Part shown: one piece after another, positions 1 through 12,525 of the stretch
How positions within the stretch are numbered: position 1 is the first letter of the stretch
Layout of the letters: each line of letters opens with the position of its first letter
DNA from: Seriola aureovittata
Lineage: Eukaryota; Chordata; Actinopteri; Carangiformes; Carangidae
NCBI RefSeq assembly: GCF_021018895.1
Contig: NC_079369.1
Span: 7,757,694 to 7,821,693 of the forward strand
Length of the DNA: 64,000 nt
Reading direction: 5' to 3'
Notes under the pieces: model-generated
What the model was told of the DNA's origin: nothing
What the model saw: only the letters and a program-made list of their open reading frames with translations
Databases searched by the model: none
Made by a program: the position numbers and the translations under genes

Positions 1-332
1 TGGAAAAGAGCTGCAGCCACTTGGCAGCCCAAAACTGTTTGTATTAACGTCTAGTAACCGAACAGTAAAGCAACTAAAAGCATTAGTTACAACTTTTATA
101 AACTCTTTTATATAAATTGTACTTTCTAGGGAAAAGAAAGTGGAACTGTAATGCTCATGTTTAACCTTGTTGGCTAACACACAGTGACTAATTCTCTAAT
201 TTCTTCTTGTTGTGTTCATCCATCCATCCTCCTCATTTCTATTCCTGATTGTCCTGTTGCTGTGTACCAAACTGGACATGCTACTTTCTATTTCTGACTG
301 GCTATGAGTGGGCCGCTGCTTGGTGCCACTGT

Positions 333-336
333 TGTG

Positions 337-375
<39 letters not shown>

Positions 376-392
376 GTGTGTGTGTGTGTGTG
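333..392. repeat. (GT)n microsatellite
   Basis: About 60 bp of GT repeats interrupted by two CG steps. Confidence 0.97.
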
Positions 393-999
393 CAGAGTTG
401 GGTCTGGCGAAGAGCATCCTCCTCTAGTGGAGTGGCCTGAGGGGATTTCTTTCATGAAGTCAGATAACATCCAGGCGACCCCCTCTTCCCTTTTTTATAA
501 GAGTTCTTTAACCTTGATAAATGAAGTAGAGGCGGGAAGGAGTGAGGGAGGCTGGGAGGAAAAAGTTGCGCGCTGTGTTGGGGGATGAGGGTGTGATGGA
601 GGGAGGAGAGATAGAGAAAGGGAGAGAGAGGGAGAGAGAGGGAGAGACACCAACTCCCCGACCGACTTGCTCTCAGGATCAATAACGTTCGGAGAGCTGC
701 TGAGCACTTCTGTCTGGCAGCTCTACCATAGGGGATGGAAGGAATGGAGAAAGGGGGGTGGGGGGCAGGAGGGAGGGAAAGCAAGAAAAGGAGTGTTGAG
801 AAAGCCTCTCTATCTCCTTCTTGTCACCCTTTTTTGCGAAGAGAGGGAATCAAGGCAGACAGCGATGTATAGATGGAAGGATGAACGGATGGAGAGGAGC
901 ATAGATGGAGGGTGGAGGGGAGCTTAGACCAGCACACCTATCCAGCTGAACCGTGCCACCCACCTGCCTGCCCGCCAGGAAAACGTACGCACGCACGCA

Positions 1000-1002
<3 letters not shown>

Positions 1003-1060
<58 letters not shown>
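1003..1060. repeat. (AC)29 microsatellite
   Basis: Uninterrupted AC repeat, preceded by GTACGCACGCACGCACG. Confidence 0.98.
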
Positions 1061-1062
<2 letters not shown>

Positions 1063-2273
1063 AGGTCTCCTTTTACGGAGCCACAAGGTTACAGAGTGTC
1101 GATACAAACGCGCACAGCCCCCCGACAAATGGGATTTGGCATGTTCAATCAACAGTGCTGCCAAATCCCTGTTGTTAAGTGTTGCAGAGCCATATCTGTC
1201 TGCAGTGGGCCTGAGCTATGCTACCTGGGCCTGCTAACTGTCCCCTAAATATCCTCTATTAAAGTCCTCAGTAATAGAATTATCGTCTGCACTTGTCATT
1301 GGATTTGAATAGGTGTGTGTGCTGTGGCATAAATAGGGAACAGAGTGGAGTTTTCAAATTGTGCCCCTTTTATAAAAAAGGCAGTGATTGACTCTTCCAC
1401 TAGTGCCTCGAGGTCATGAACACCTGAGCTCTCTTCTCTTTTCTTTCTCCCTCCTCTACTTGATTTCCTTGCTTGAGTTTAAGTTGCCGGTCTCACTCCT
1501 CTGGCCATCTCTCCTGGCCCTTTTCCTGTCCTCTGTTAGACCTGATCCTTTCATCTTCTCTTCCCTAATCCTGCGCTAGAGAAGCCTTCTCTTCACCCCT
1601 CCTCTGCTTCCCATTACTCTCTTTTTAACGCCATGCCTCTTCTTATTTTAGCGTATCCCTCTGCTCCTTGCACCGCTTTCTTCTCCTCTCTCTTTTTATT
1701 CTTTATCCACCCTTTTATCACCTCATCCTTTACCTGTTCTCAGCCTCTCTCTGAATCTTCTGCATCACCCTTCCTCCTCCTCTCTTACTTTCTTCTGTCC
1801 TTAATTAAGTTAGTTATCAGTTGACTGCCCCTAGCATTGGTAGAGAGCAGGTTGGTCCTCCCATCTCAGGAGGGGGGAACATTGTCTGTGCTGGTTGACC
1901 AGTGTAATCCCTCAACCAGGGACAAAGGGCAGTACCCTCACTCCCTCAGCCACCCCTGAAGGGCATTAGCCCCCTGACGAGAGCTGTGCCCTAGCCTGCC
2001 CCTGCCTGCCTGACAACCCAGCATCACACCGCTGGCCCTTTCCTTATCTGTGGAGGCCAGTTAGACTCCAGACTGCTGAGAGTGAATGTCGATGACTAGG
2101 AATAGAGCTGCATGTGTGTGTATGTATGATAATTTCTACTCTTTAATATTTTTCTAACCTAAGTTTACATTAGATGCACCTGTGATTAACACATCAAGTT
2201 GTTCTTGCTGGAGCAGATTATTCATTGAGGTGTACATTAACTGGATCGCTCAATTCATATTTCCACCACCCCA

Positions 2274-2309
2274 ACACACAAACACACACACACACACACA
2301 CACACACAT
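2274..2309. repeat. (CA)n microsatellite
   Basis: CA repeat with one AA interruption. Confidence 0.95.
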
Positions 2310-2409
2310 ACGGACGCATACACATAAATGAACACACAGAGGCACATCTGTTGTAATAATATCACAAAGTCCTATTCTAAACCGCTACATAACCCCACAT
2401 ACCTCTCTG

Positions 2410-2412
<3 letters not shown>

Positions 2413-2452
<40 letters not shown>

Positions 2453-2467
2453 ACACACACACACACA
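2413..2467. repeat. Compound (CT)n-(AC)n microsatellite
   Basis: About 35 bp of CT followed by TTCTC and then about 16 bp of AC. Confidence 0.95.
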
Positions 2468-2864
2468 TTCACACAGGGAATGAGTAGGTAAGGTTGCTAT
2501 GGGAACGGTTGGTCAGAGTTTACCAGAGGGGAAACAAACAAAGTACTGTTCATGAAAGCAGGTTGTTCTGTGCAGAAGGAGCAGTGATACTCTGTGCGTG
2601 TGCAAATGTGGGTTGTGTGTCATGTCTAGTGAGTAAGTGATTAGATACATGTGTATGAAACTATGCATACTGCATCCTTTTATATGTTTGTCCTTTTCAG
2701 TTCCTTACTGCTACCCTCTGCTATCCTTTGCAGTGCCGTCATAAAATGTTCGAGGCAGACGTTCAGTGACTGAACGTTCAGCTTCCAAAGGAATTTAATG
2801 TGATGTCAATGAGGCCATATTGGAAAATAGTGTTGCTTTGTATATGTGACGTGACAAGGTATTT

Positions 2865-3131
2865 TCATCAAGTAATCAATTCATCGTTTTGTTGACATAA
2901 GATCAAAAAACTGTTGAAAATGCCCAAATCTTCTGGATCGCAGGGGGATGGTGATGATGTTGATTAATCACTATAAAGTTCAAACATCAACATCTCATTT
3001 TAGAAGCATAAACAAAAGAATGATTGGATTTTCTACTTTAATAACTTAAATAATGAATCGATAATGAAAAAAGTCGATTTTCTGTTCATCAACTAATAGA
3101 TTTATTGACATGTGTAGAGTTGGAGCTGTAC
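2865..3131 (-). repeat. Fish MITE copy, decayed, reverse orientation
   Basis: TAATGAATCGATAATGAAAA, GTCGATTTTCTGTTCATCAA and the end GTTGGAGCTGTAC are the reverse complement of the family seen at 61013-61258. The left part (TCAAGTAATCAATTCATCGT) also fits. It is more diverged than the other copies. Confidence 0.6.
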
Positions 3132-5284
3132 ATGATTGCATATTCTGTGCTACAAATACAGAGTCGCCAGCTTCCTCTCATGTTTATTTAAGTCCACCAA
3201 TGTGTGTTATCATAATGGCTCGAAGCATGATGTAGAGTTTAATGTTTGGCAGTTCATGTTTCTTTAAAGGTAATATATACAGGTGCATGATATACATGAA
3301 GTATGTGACCACGAAAAATGGAGGCACACAAAAACATCACATGTATTTAAGGAGACGATGAGGCTGTGACGTTCCTTAAATTAATACATGAAACAAAGTT
3401 AAATGTCATATTTACATCACATTTTCCACATGTTTTTTCCAACGTTTGAAATTTTGTCACAGCCTGAATTTTCTCAATCCTACTGTGCTGGTGCGACTCT
3501 CTCAGTCTTTTCTCCCTTAGAATTATATACCCTCTCCTCTCCTCCCCTCTTTGGGAAAGTAGGTCTTGTGATAGTTCGATGTTACCTCATCCAAGTCACA
3601 AACAGCAGCAACCTCTGCAGTTCTCATTTTCATTTCATTCCCCTTTCGCCACTCTTCCCCACTCTCCCTTTTTTGAGGCGTATGAACAAAATACATCTAC
3701 TCTCTAAAGCACCATACAAACCTGCTGCGTTTTTCCCATAAAATGCCACCATCCCTTCCTCACTCCATCTGTGCCCCCACCCTCTTTAATGCCTCTTTAG
3801 CCTTGCACTTGGCTGCTTGAGTAATATTTATTGCACAGTCTCTTTTAGTCTCAGTTTCTCTTTTTATTTTTCCACTGAAACAAACAAGTCCAATGCCATG
3901 GGGCAAAAATACCCAACGCCACCGCCTCTGCCGCCCCTCCCCATCTTCTCTGTTCCCTTTGCCTTCTCTCCTTCAACGGTGACAGATAGACAAACGTACT
4001 GTTCTCTCTTTCTTTGCCTTTCACCTCTCAAACCTCCCTCCATCCATCCTGCTGGACGGGTACAATGCAGGCGCTCTATCCTGCGGCAGGGAGAATGCAG
4101 CCCTGAACTAACAATATCACCAAGGCTGCCTGAATGCCACCGAGTCCCATTGTGCTCTGTCAGAGGGGAGTTAACACCCATGTCTGAGCCCAATGAATAG
4201 TATTATTGTGTCTGAGACATGCACCGCACCCCTGGTCCCCATCCATGTCCCCCTAACTCAACTTGCCCCCCTTTCCCAAACTTGCTTCTCTTGTCCCAAC
4301 AGTGTAACCCCCCACGCCACTCTCACCCCCTTCGCTCTTTATTTAACAGACAGCTCTAACTTCCAAAGCCTTGCCGGCCCACCGACTCTAAACCTCCGCA
4401 CTTTACTTCTCTATTCCCCTGGCAGTCGGCCCGTGGGTTTTAGTCTCTTTTTCAGGCCTGCAGAGGGGTGGAGAGAGGTGGACAGAAGGGCTGTCAGAGC
4501 TCTGTGGTGGCTGTGGCAAGGACATTTTGGAGATCGTGTGGTTGGTGTGGCGCAGTGAAATGTGGGGTGGTGGGGGTTGAATTTGGCCATGGCCCTTTCT
4601 CTGTTGAGGAACACAATGGGACCATGAATCCTCAAAGAAATGTCCCCCCAACTGCTATTATCATAAGAAGAGGACTGCTGAACCCATTTGAATAATTTTA
4701 TATGATACAAAAGCTGAGATGTTTTCTTTGACAAAGTTTCTATAGAGCACCACTGGTCTGGCCAAAACATTTCCATTCCTTCACACTAGCTGTGGTGCAG
4801 ACAAGGGTGAGGGAAGGGTAGTTTGAAACATCCTGTCAGTTTTAAATGTTGCGTTGTTTATTTATAACCATTAAGGGCAAATAAATATAAATTTCTGTAG
4901 CTTGCGCTGCTAAGGGAGAGCAAAAGAAAACCTTTCCTGTAAATATTTTTAATGTATTCTATTGATGCAGTGGTGATTTTTATAATGGGCCCACTCTCAC
5001 TATATTTTGCTATCTGCAGCACATCAGAATCTAATAGCTGAGAGTACCTTTGGCAGGCAGTATCTCTCTGCCTGACACACTTAACTCTCAAGCCTCCAGT
5101 CCCTGCAGTTTCTGCTCTCTAAGGTTAGCAGGTTCATATTACCGACTGAGAGAGAATGCCAGAATCCTCACCCCTGACTTCTCACTGATCAAAGACCAGG
5201 ATTGACATTCAGAGTGGGTAAAATGCTGAAAGTTAAGATTAACTTGTTTTTTCTCCATCTCTGTCTCTGGTTGTTTGTGTACAG

Positions 5285-6799
5285 CAGGAAGAAGAGGAGG
5301 AGGAGGAGGCAGTGGAGGACGAAAAAGAGAAGCAGAGTGGGTGGAAGGATGGAAGGAGAGAAGGATAGAAGCAGTTCGAGGAGGTGGTACGAAGCGGGTG
5401 AACCCGGAGCAGGTGAACACAGCTGTGGATTGCCATGGGCTCTCTGGCTGCCTTCCTCCTGTGGCCCCGGTGCTGAATACAGGGGTCCCGGGGAGCCGGC
5501 AGAGGCCAGCCAAAGCTGCGGCAGAGTGGGCAGGCTAGGCCAGCCAAGCCAGGAGAGAGGCAGGTGAGGCGGGTGAGCCGAGCTCTCATCCCCGCCGGCT
5601 AGGAGCCTCCACGGCAGAGCGGAGCAGCGCGGAGCAACAGAAATCAATACAGAGGAGAGAGGCTAGCAGAGGTTGCCCAGCACCGCCTGCAGGCCTCGGA
5701 GCCCAGGGACCAACCACCACCACTGCTCCCAGCTCCTCTCTCCATTTCTCTTTCTATCTTTCTCCAACAGTCCCAGCACCAGCCAGGGCCAGGGCCCTAA
5801 CCTTGCAACCACCCCACACGCAGTATGTGTGTCAGTATGTGCACATGTGTGTGTGAAACAGAGAGAAAAAGGGAGAGGGAAGAGACATAGAAAGAGTCTT
5901 TGTGTGTGGTTCAGCCGGAGGGGCTTTTGCTGCGTCCAACACCACTTGATAAAACTTTGTCAGAGACATGGAGACAGCAAGGGAGGAGAAAAAAACGTAA
6001 GAAGAATAAGACAGCACGTCGAAGGTCTCTTTTCCTCCAGCTCACTCCCTCTTATTACTCATTCCACCTTAACTGTTTGAATAAGGATCCATCTGAGACG
6101 GTACACAGGACGTTTCTGCTCAGTCCCACTTCCAAGCACGTAGCACACAACATAAGATCTCATGAGCCGGGATAAAAGGACAATTTGAACTTTTTCTCTC
6201 ATCCACTGTATCAGACACAACCTGTCTTTTTGCCTTAGATTTTCTTCCCCTCACTACAGCAGCTCCCATCAGAGGATATGGCAGTACAGTATTGATCTAT
6301 AAGGTGGAAGAGAGGAAGGCGGGCCCAGGCTTTCATACCTCTCTCTCTCTCTCTGTGTGGAAATAGCACCTGAAGTCCACTTACTGCTGTGCAGCAGGGA
6401 TCCCATAGCAGCACAAGTGAATGGCTGCTAATTGAATGAGAGATGAAAAGGACAGTAGAGCACCTGTTCAGTGCCCTCCTCCACCTGTCTGATACTACTT
6501 AGTTTTTCATCTGACTTTTTTCTCCTTCACATTTACAAAAGTCCTTCTCCACACAAAGAAACTCGCTCTTCAGATGTTTTAACAAAATTGCTGGTGACTT
6601 AAGAAAATTGGCCAAATCCTCAGGAATGAAAATACCTGGCTTGACATCACTATAGAGGTGAAAGCCAGCAGAAGAAAAGAGAGAGGAGAAACTTCAGAGG
6701 TCATACCAGAAGTGGACTTTGAAGGACATTACAGGACAGATGGACAGTTTGCCAAACAATGAAAACTTACAGAGATTGCAACCGGACTGATACCTCTCG
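5285..6799 (+). other. Candidate 5' non-coding exon region of an unidentified plus-strand transcript
   Basis: A strong polypyrimidine tract and acceptor (TTGTTTGTGTACAG) ends at 5284. GC/CpG-rich sequence follows to about 5700, then less distinctive sequence up to an excellent donor CTCG/GTGAGT at 6799-6800. A second good donor, GGCAG/GTGAGG, is at 5563-5564, so this could be two exons (5285-5563 and one ending at 6799). Several short upstream-ORF-like frames exist, including one from 6741 to the TGA at 6789-6791. No conserved protein is readable in any frame. No downstream coding exon for it was recognised before slc25a42, so this rests on splice signals and composition alone. Confidence 0.3.
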
Positions 6800-7189
6800 G
6801 TGAGTACAATATTATAATTTAATTATTAATTTTGAGATAAATAAAACCAATTACACAAATCTGACCAATATTGATTTATGGAAGGAGAGTAACAGATATA
6901 AGAAATATTTCCCATCCGAGTTACGCTGTTAGGATAAGATATCATCTCTGCTCAGATGTGCCTGTGTGTTTTTAAAGTGAACACAGACACATTGTGTAGT
7001 TGATCTCCTCAGTCAGCTCTCAACAGGAGCCGTGGGCTGTGATCATACTGTCACCGACTGTTGGAGGAGTTCGTTGTTGTTGCCTGTACCAGAGAGGGTA
7101 TTAAAGCACGATTACCCCTCGCCTGCCAATCTCCTGGCACACAGAGAGAGACTGGCGCTTCTCTATGCCTCAGCCTGGCAGCGACCCAT

Positions 7190-7400
7190 CCTTACAAAAT
7201 GGCCGATCCCTGTCTGCCAGCTGTCTCCCTCAGCCAAGATGGCGCTCGGTCGCTTTTTAATGCCCGCTGTTTGCCATCTGCCCTCTAATTGTTAACGGCT
7301 ATGCAAATATCTTGTAATTGCATTTGCATGTGCTCGATACTTAACCCCTCCTCCTTGGTTGTAAATAATAGCGCTAGTGTAAAAAGGAAAAAAAGGAAAC
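7190..7400. promoter_or_regulatory. Candidate enhancer-like element with paired octamer motifs
   Basis: Within 30 bp lie ATGCAAAT (7301-7308) and its inverse ATTTGCAT (7322-7329), with TAATTG at 7285-7290 and 7315-7320 and GTTAAC at 7291-7296. A further ATGCAAAT is at 7509-7516. This mix of POU/octamer and homeodomain-type sites is typical of vertebrate developmental enhancers. Cross-species conservation cannot be judged here. Confidence 0.35.
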
Positions 7401-8293
7401 ACAACCCTGCACGGCTGCTGATTGAATACACAGCAGGAACAATTAGCAAATGAATGTTGGCTGTTGTTGCCCTCCCCTTTACTTCTCTTTAAGCTCACCT
7501 TATTCTGTATGCAAATCACTGATGCCGTTTTCTTGCTTTTGATGCTAGCTGAAAAATGGAGCGTCACCTCGTCTTTCTCTCAGTGACTCATTCGGAGACG
7601 CTCATGTGTCTTCTCATTGTGCCATATGTGACATCTGTGGTTGGCTGCATTACCAGGGTACCCTGCCTCCTCTGACAGGCAAAGCCCACACTGTAAAGGA
7701 GAACAGGAGCGAGGGAGAGGCATAACATAATGACCTCATTAGCATGCTCAGCACTCCCTGCTATAGGCCCTGGTGCGCTGCTGCGCCGTGGGACCCACCG
7801 GTGTACGCCCTTCTCACAGCACTCAGCATGCAACATTGTGTTCTCCCCACACAATGCAGCGCTTCATACAGGCTTTATTACGCCTTGTCAAAGCGCAGGG
7901 GGATCAGGGGTATCAGTGCAGAAGCAGCAGGATACGGGCTGTGTACGTGGAACAGGAGATGTATTGGTGCTTTATGGTCTTAATGTGGTGTTAGCTGTGC
8001 TGATGGATCCTCTGTTGGTACTGTTGTGCATTGACGTGTGTGTTTATGTTTGTGTGTGTGTGTCTCTGTGCTCAATAGTTATGTGTGTTTGTGCAAGTGT
8101 CCGTTACATTGTGAAGTCCCGTGGCATTCGTGGCTGTTTTCACCTGTCAGTGCTAATTACTGGAGAGAGCATTTTGGTGAATTGCCTGTGTCCTGGAAAT
8201 AGGGTATCATCCACTCTGAGGACTTGCTGTATGGTATCTGTTGTTGGTCTGTAGTGGTGTAGCCTTGAACTTCAGAGCAAGGACTGGAGGATG

Positions 8294-8312
8294 ACACACA
8301 CACAGACACACA

Positions 8313-8361
<49 letters not shown>

Positions 8362-8365
8362 ACAG
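8294..8365. repeat. (CA)n microsatellite
   Basis: CA repeat with CAGA and CATA interruptions. Confidence 0.97.
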
Positions 8366-9260
8366 TTTCACTCCACCAGGAAGAACCTATCACAGAGAGA
8401 ACCAAAGTGCACATTAACCTTTTTTTGTTCAGTAACACACAGGTCTTAGCCTGAAACTTACAACAAAATCGCACTACTTTCCAGATTTTAAAAGGAATCT
8501 TTTTTTTTTTTCCTGGATAAATCATATTTTGCTCCTGCTCTTATTGTGTGCTTGTATTTGTGTAAGTCAATGGGCATATGTTTGTGTGTATATTTGTGTG
8601 TGTTTGAGTAACTGTGGGAAAAAAAAGCGGACACAGAGAAAGTGAAGTAGCTTTGACAGTAAAATGTTAGCCATCCTTTCAATGTATGAAATCAGAACAC
8701 TGATTTTACCAAAACTCATACCACCAATGTGCACCACCATACATGCAACATTACCACTTACATGCTTTATTTAACATTTCTAATAAGTTACTTATGCTAC
8801 AATATGATACTATAATTACTGAATTACTAAATTACTGGGTCTTTTGAAGTTGTGTGGGAACCAGTGCTGTCATTTACCCATCCACAAAAGAATGGTTCAC
8901 CCGTTATCGTCTTTTTTATCGGACTCCGGCAGTTTTAATCAAGCCTCTCTGTCTAATCAGCCCACAGTGACACTGATGAGGCTGAGGTGGTGCTGAGCAG
9001 GTTAATGTAAGAGCCAACGCTAGCTGTACTTTGCCTGGAGGAGCTGCAGGCTACTGTATCCTTTTGAGAAGGAAAATGGCAGTCAAGACAGACGGGTCGG
9101 GTATATGCCAGCTATATGTAGAGGCACCGGTGATCCAGAGGAGCTAGACGGAATTAATTTTAGATATATTTTTTTCAGAAGTTAGTAAATCAAGATTTGC
9201 TTTATAGTGGAAACCAGTTGCTGAGTTCTAAAATTTTTTAAATCTGTCACATAATCATGA

Positions 9261-9262
<2 letters not shown>

Positions 9263-9336
<74 letters not shown>
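9263..9336. repeat. (GT)37 microsatellite
   Basis: Uninterrupted 74-bp GT repeat, the longest perfect dinucleotide run I found in the window. Confidence 0.98.
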
Positions 9337-9339
<3 letters not shown>

Positions 9340-12300
9340 TGAGAGCACTGTAGGAGGGTGGGGTTCTCTTGGAGGAGGGAGAGGGATGGAGGACAAGCCC
9401 TAGAAGGTGGGTGTTAAGTCTTTATAAAAAAAAGAAAGAGTAGTTTGTCTGCATAATGGGAGGCTAAACCAGGGTGGGGCCGGTTTATTCCTCATTTGCA
9501 TATTCAAAACAAAAAGGGGGACCATATGTTTTATGAAGCACCAGATGAACATAAAACCCAATCAAGTATGCTTGTCAGCCACCATCACTCTAAAATATGT
9601 GCTCATGCACACATATCGTGAGCATACACACTCGCATGGTAATCCATATCACGGGAGTATGAATGTGTCCATTCACACTTACCACACCAAATCCAGCAGA
9701 AAGCTTTTATGCTAATGACATGTTATAGCCATGTGCTTTAGTATGCTGCTGCATGGTTTCCTTAATTACATAAATGATAGACATTTTCATCATATAAAAC
9801 TCTCTCTAAATAAGGAATATTAATGTACATTTTGTTTAAGACAAAAAGTTATCCTCATGAGATTGTAGCATGATTAAAAACATTATTTGGTTAAGAGTCA
9901 AATGTAAACTCTGCCAACAACTTCACCTTACTAGAAAAAAACGAGATCAAAATTTGGATATAGCCCCAACATTGCGAGTCAGACAGTTTTATTAAATTAT
10001 ATAAAGCTGGTAACTTGGGCTGTATTTACTTATCATTTTCATGGTGTGAATGTGGACTGTTCATTTGTGTGTGGGATCGTTGTTCAGTTCGCTGCAGCTT
10101 CTCTCATTCAGACTGCCCACTGCTTTTCATTTGCTTAGGTATTGATGGAATGTGTTCCACCCACTGAAGTAATAGTTGCTGAAAGCATTTACAGCCATGG
10201 CTCAATTCATCCTGCCCCGTTCCACGTGTTTTTGCTTCTTTCTTGTGACCAAACAAATAAGTAATCCGTTCTTTGTCGGACCACCTCATCAGTCAAACGA
10301 AAATATAAATTTAAAATTGAAGTGTGTTGATATCTTTAAAACATATCACAAAAAGTCGATTTTTCTTTAGCTTTTTCCGGTAATTCTGACATATCAACAC
10401 ACTTTTAAAATGCAGTATGACAGTTATTTGCTAAGCTCAAGTAATACTATTTTATTTTGAAGAGAATGCTGAGATCAAACGATCAGAATTGCTTGTTGGC
10501 ATATGATTTTTTCCATGTATTACAATTTCTACACATCTATGTATGGGACTGATATCCATAAAGAACATTAATTTTAAACATACACATTTTTTATTACACT
10601 GACAGAAATTATTTCCTACACATTAAGTCATTTGACATTTTGTTTTTGAGTTTTCCAGTAATCCTGTAATCATGAGAATTAAGGTATCAACTTGTTAAAA
10701 AGATTGTTTGGCAGTCATTTAAGTACAATACCTTTTCTGCTTCTTTTCATAACAGAACCATTTTATTTGTCAAAATGCACTCGGCAGACCAAAATAAATT
10801 AATTTCAATGATACTAAAGCAAATTCCTTATGTGAAACTACCCTCCTTAGGAAGTAATTCCTGAGTCAAGTGTTGCTGCTACTGCTGCTGTTTCCTCAGA
10901 GCTGCAACGCTGAGCCCCAAGTCTGATTATAGACTCAGGCATTTATCCAAGTCACTGATTATGTCATTTCAACAGGCTGCAAACACTCAGACGGGCTAGA
11001 CAGCTCTGAGGGGAGAATTATGAAGCCGGAGTGGAATGGAGGCTGTATGAAAAGGAAATGAAAATGGAGTAGTACTGTATGTGTGATTAAACTGCCTGCT
11101 CGCCGGCAAAAGGCCACGCTGGTGTAGCACAGGCCTGAGATTTGGCCGTAATGAAAATGTGAAGGTGGAGGGGTTTGAACCCCCCAGAATGACGTTTATG
11201 AGCACAGCACACTCACACACCCTTACACATACATTATATAGTGTATGTATGTGTTCTGGCCGAATGGTTTATAGAAGGAAGCCATTGAGAGAGAGAGTGC
11301 AGATGCCATTTTAGACGTAAAGCAGAGAGGAATATTACTGCAAAGAAAAACTTCCTGAAACAATAAAAATGAAACATTCGGATGAATGTTTACCAGCTAA
11401 TTAATACAAATCCCTGAAATTGTTAGAAATCTTAGAAACAGACAGACAGGACCATGGCGGCTACATAAATATTCAACTGCACCGTTCAGATGAAGACACA
11501 GCATCCCAGTCATCAAGCGTGGGAACAGGCTGATGATTAGACGATGAGGGGTCTGTGCTGTGGAGGGGGTTGCTGTTAGTTCATGGCCAGACGCCCCAGC
11601 TGCACTGACTTCCATTCAGAAACAGGTTAGGAAGGACCTCAGGGGTCAAGGTCAGCGGTGTGTGGGGATGGGAGGGGGGTATCAATGAAAGGAAGAGAGC
11701 TTGTGTGTGTGTGTGTGTCCTGTTCATCTGACGTTCATCCCCGGCTGGTTGACTTGTCTGTAAGCTGCCTCTGTGTTTGCTTATTTTATAAGCTGCTTCT
11801 TATTGCTTCGCTCCAGGGACAACTTGAGCTGAGAAGCAGGGGAACCCAACCCCCTTCAGTCAGCCTCTGGCCAGTCTCCAGCCGGCCCTGAGCCAAATCG
11901 AGCCAGAAATCAGTCCTGCAGCCCAGTCAACCCCCTGGTCAAACAACCCCCAACCAAACACAGTCAAACCCAGTCAGACACTTTGACAGCCCCCCCCACC
12001 CCCACCCCCCACCCCCGTCTGTCTCAGTCTGCTGCCTCCTGTAATTTAACATGTCGGCTCAGGGTTCATCGTATGTGCACACCACAATGAGAAATGTATG
12101 TCATTCATTACATGTACCTGTTTTGAATGCATTGGCTGGATCCATGTGAAAAGCATTTTAATTTATCACATTTTAAAATTCAGATCAAATTTCTGTTCTG
12201 ATGCACTGTCCTGTCTCTTAGTCTGGGCCATTTGCTAATTTCATATGCTGCTTTGCTGTGCGTCACATTTTCTTGATGAAGCCGCCCATCAATAGCAATC

Positions 12301-12424
12301 CTCTTTATTGGTGAAACGCAGTTGGTCACTGTATCATTGCCATTTCATCAAATCATCAGAGAGGCGAGTGCGTGAGCTTGCGTCACCTTACGCCACTTTG
12401 AAATAAACAGTGTAAGCCCTTTAA

Positions 12425-12525
12425 GAGGAGGGACTGCAGGACATAAGGAGAGGAGAAAGAGGGGATGTCGAGGGAGATGAGGAAAAGAGAGGACAGAAGA
12501 GGAGAAATGGAGAGGAGTAGAGGCA
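12425..12525. repeat. Polypurine (GA-rich) tract
   Basis: Nearly pure purine on the plus strand for about 100 bp (GAGGGACTGCAGGACATAAGG in part, then AGGAGAGGAGAAAGAGGGG and similar; quoted in short pieces). It could form triplex DNA; no gene signal. Confidence 0.7.

Larger units (their letters stand above)
1..5284. other. Non-coding region, left edge
   Basis: No recognisable exon. Contents: microsatellites at 333-392, 1003-1060, 2274-2309 and 2413-2467; GA-rich tracts at about 595-650 and 720-800; long pyrimidine-rich stretches at 1420-1800 and 3500-4450; and one MITE copy. The open frames here come from repeats or biased composition. Confidence 0.6.

Noticed and set aside
304..588. ORFs through the CA/GT tracts (here and at about 912, 1164, 8157, 14554, 19343, 25752, 32597, 55134)
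   Set aside because: They translate to Cys-Val or Thr-His repeats generated by dinucleotide microsatellites; no family signature outside the repeat.
5189..5647. 152-residue ORF on the minus strand over the GC-rich block
   Set aside because: Leu/Pro/Ser-rich composition from purine-rich opposite strand, no conserved motif, and competing open frames on the plus strand; GC bias alone keeps it open.
6741..6791. Short ORFs starting ATGGACAGTTTG and ATGAAAACTTAC before the donor at 6799
   Set aside because: The first ends in TGA before the donor; the second is only 13 codons to the donor with no recognisable N-terminus. Could be upstream ORFs; not called as CDS.
7730..8254. 174-residue ORF on the plus strand
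   Set aside because: Cys/Val-rich tail comes from TG-rich sequence; no domain, no splice context, alternative frames are equally open.
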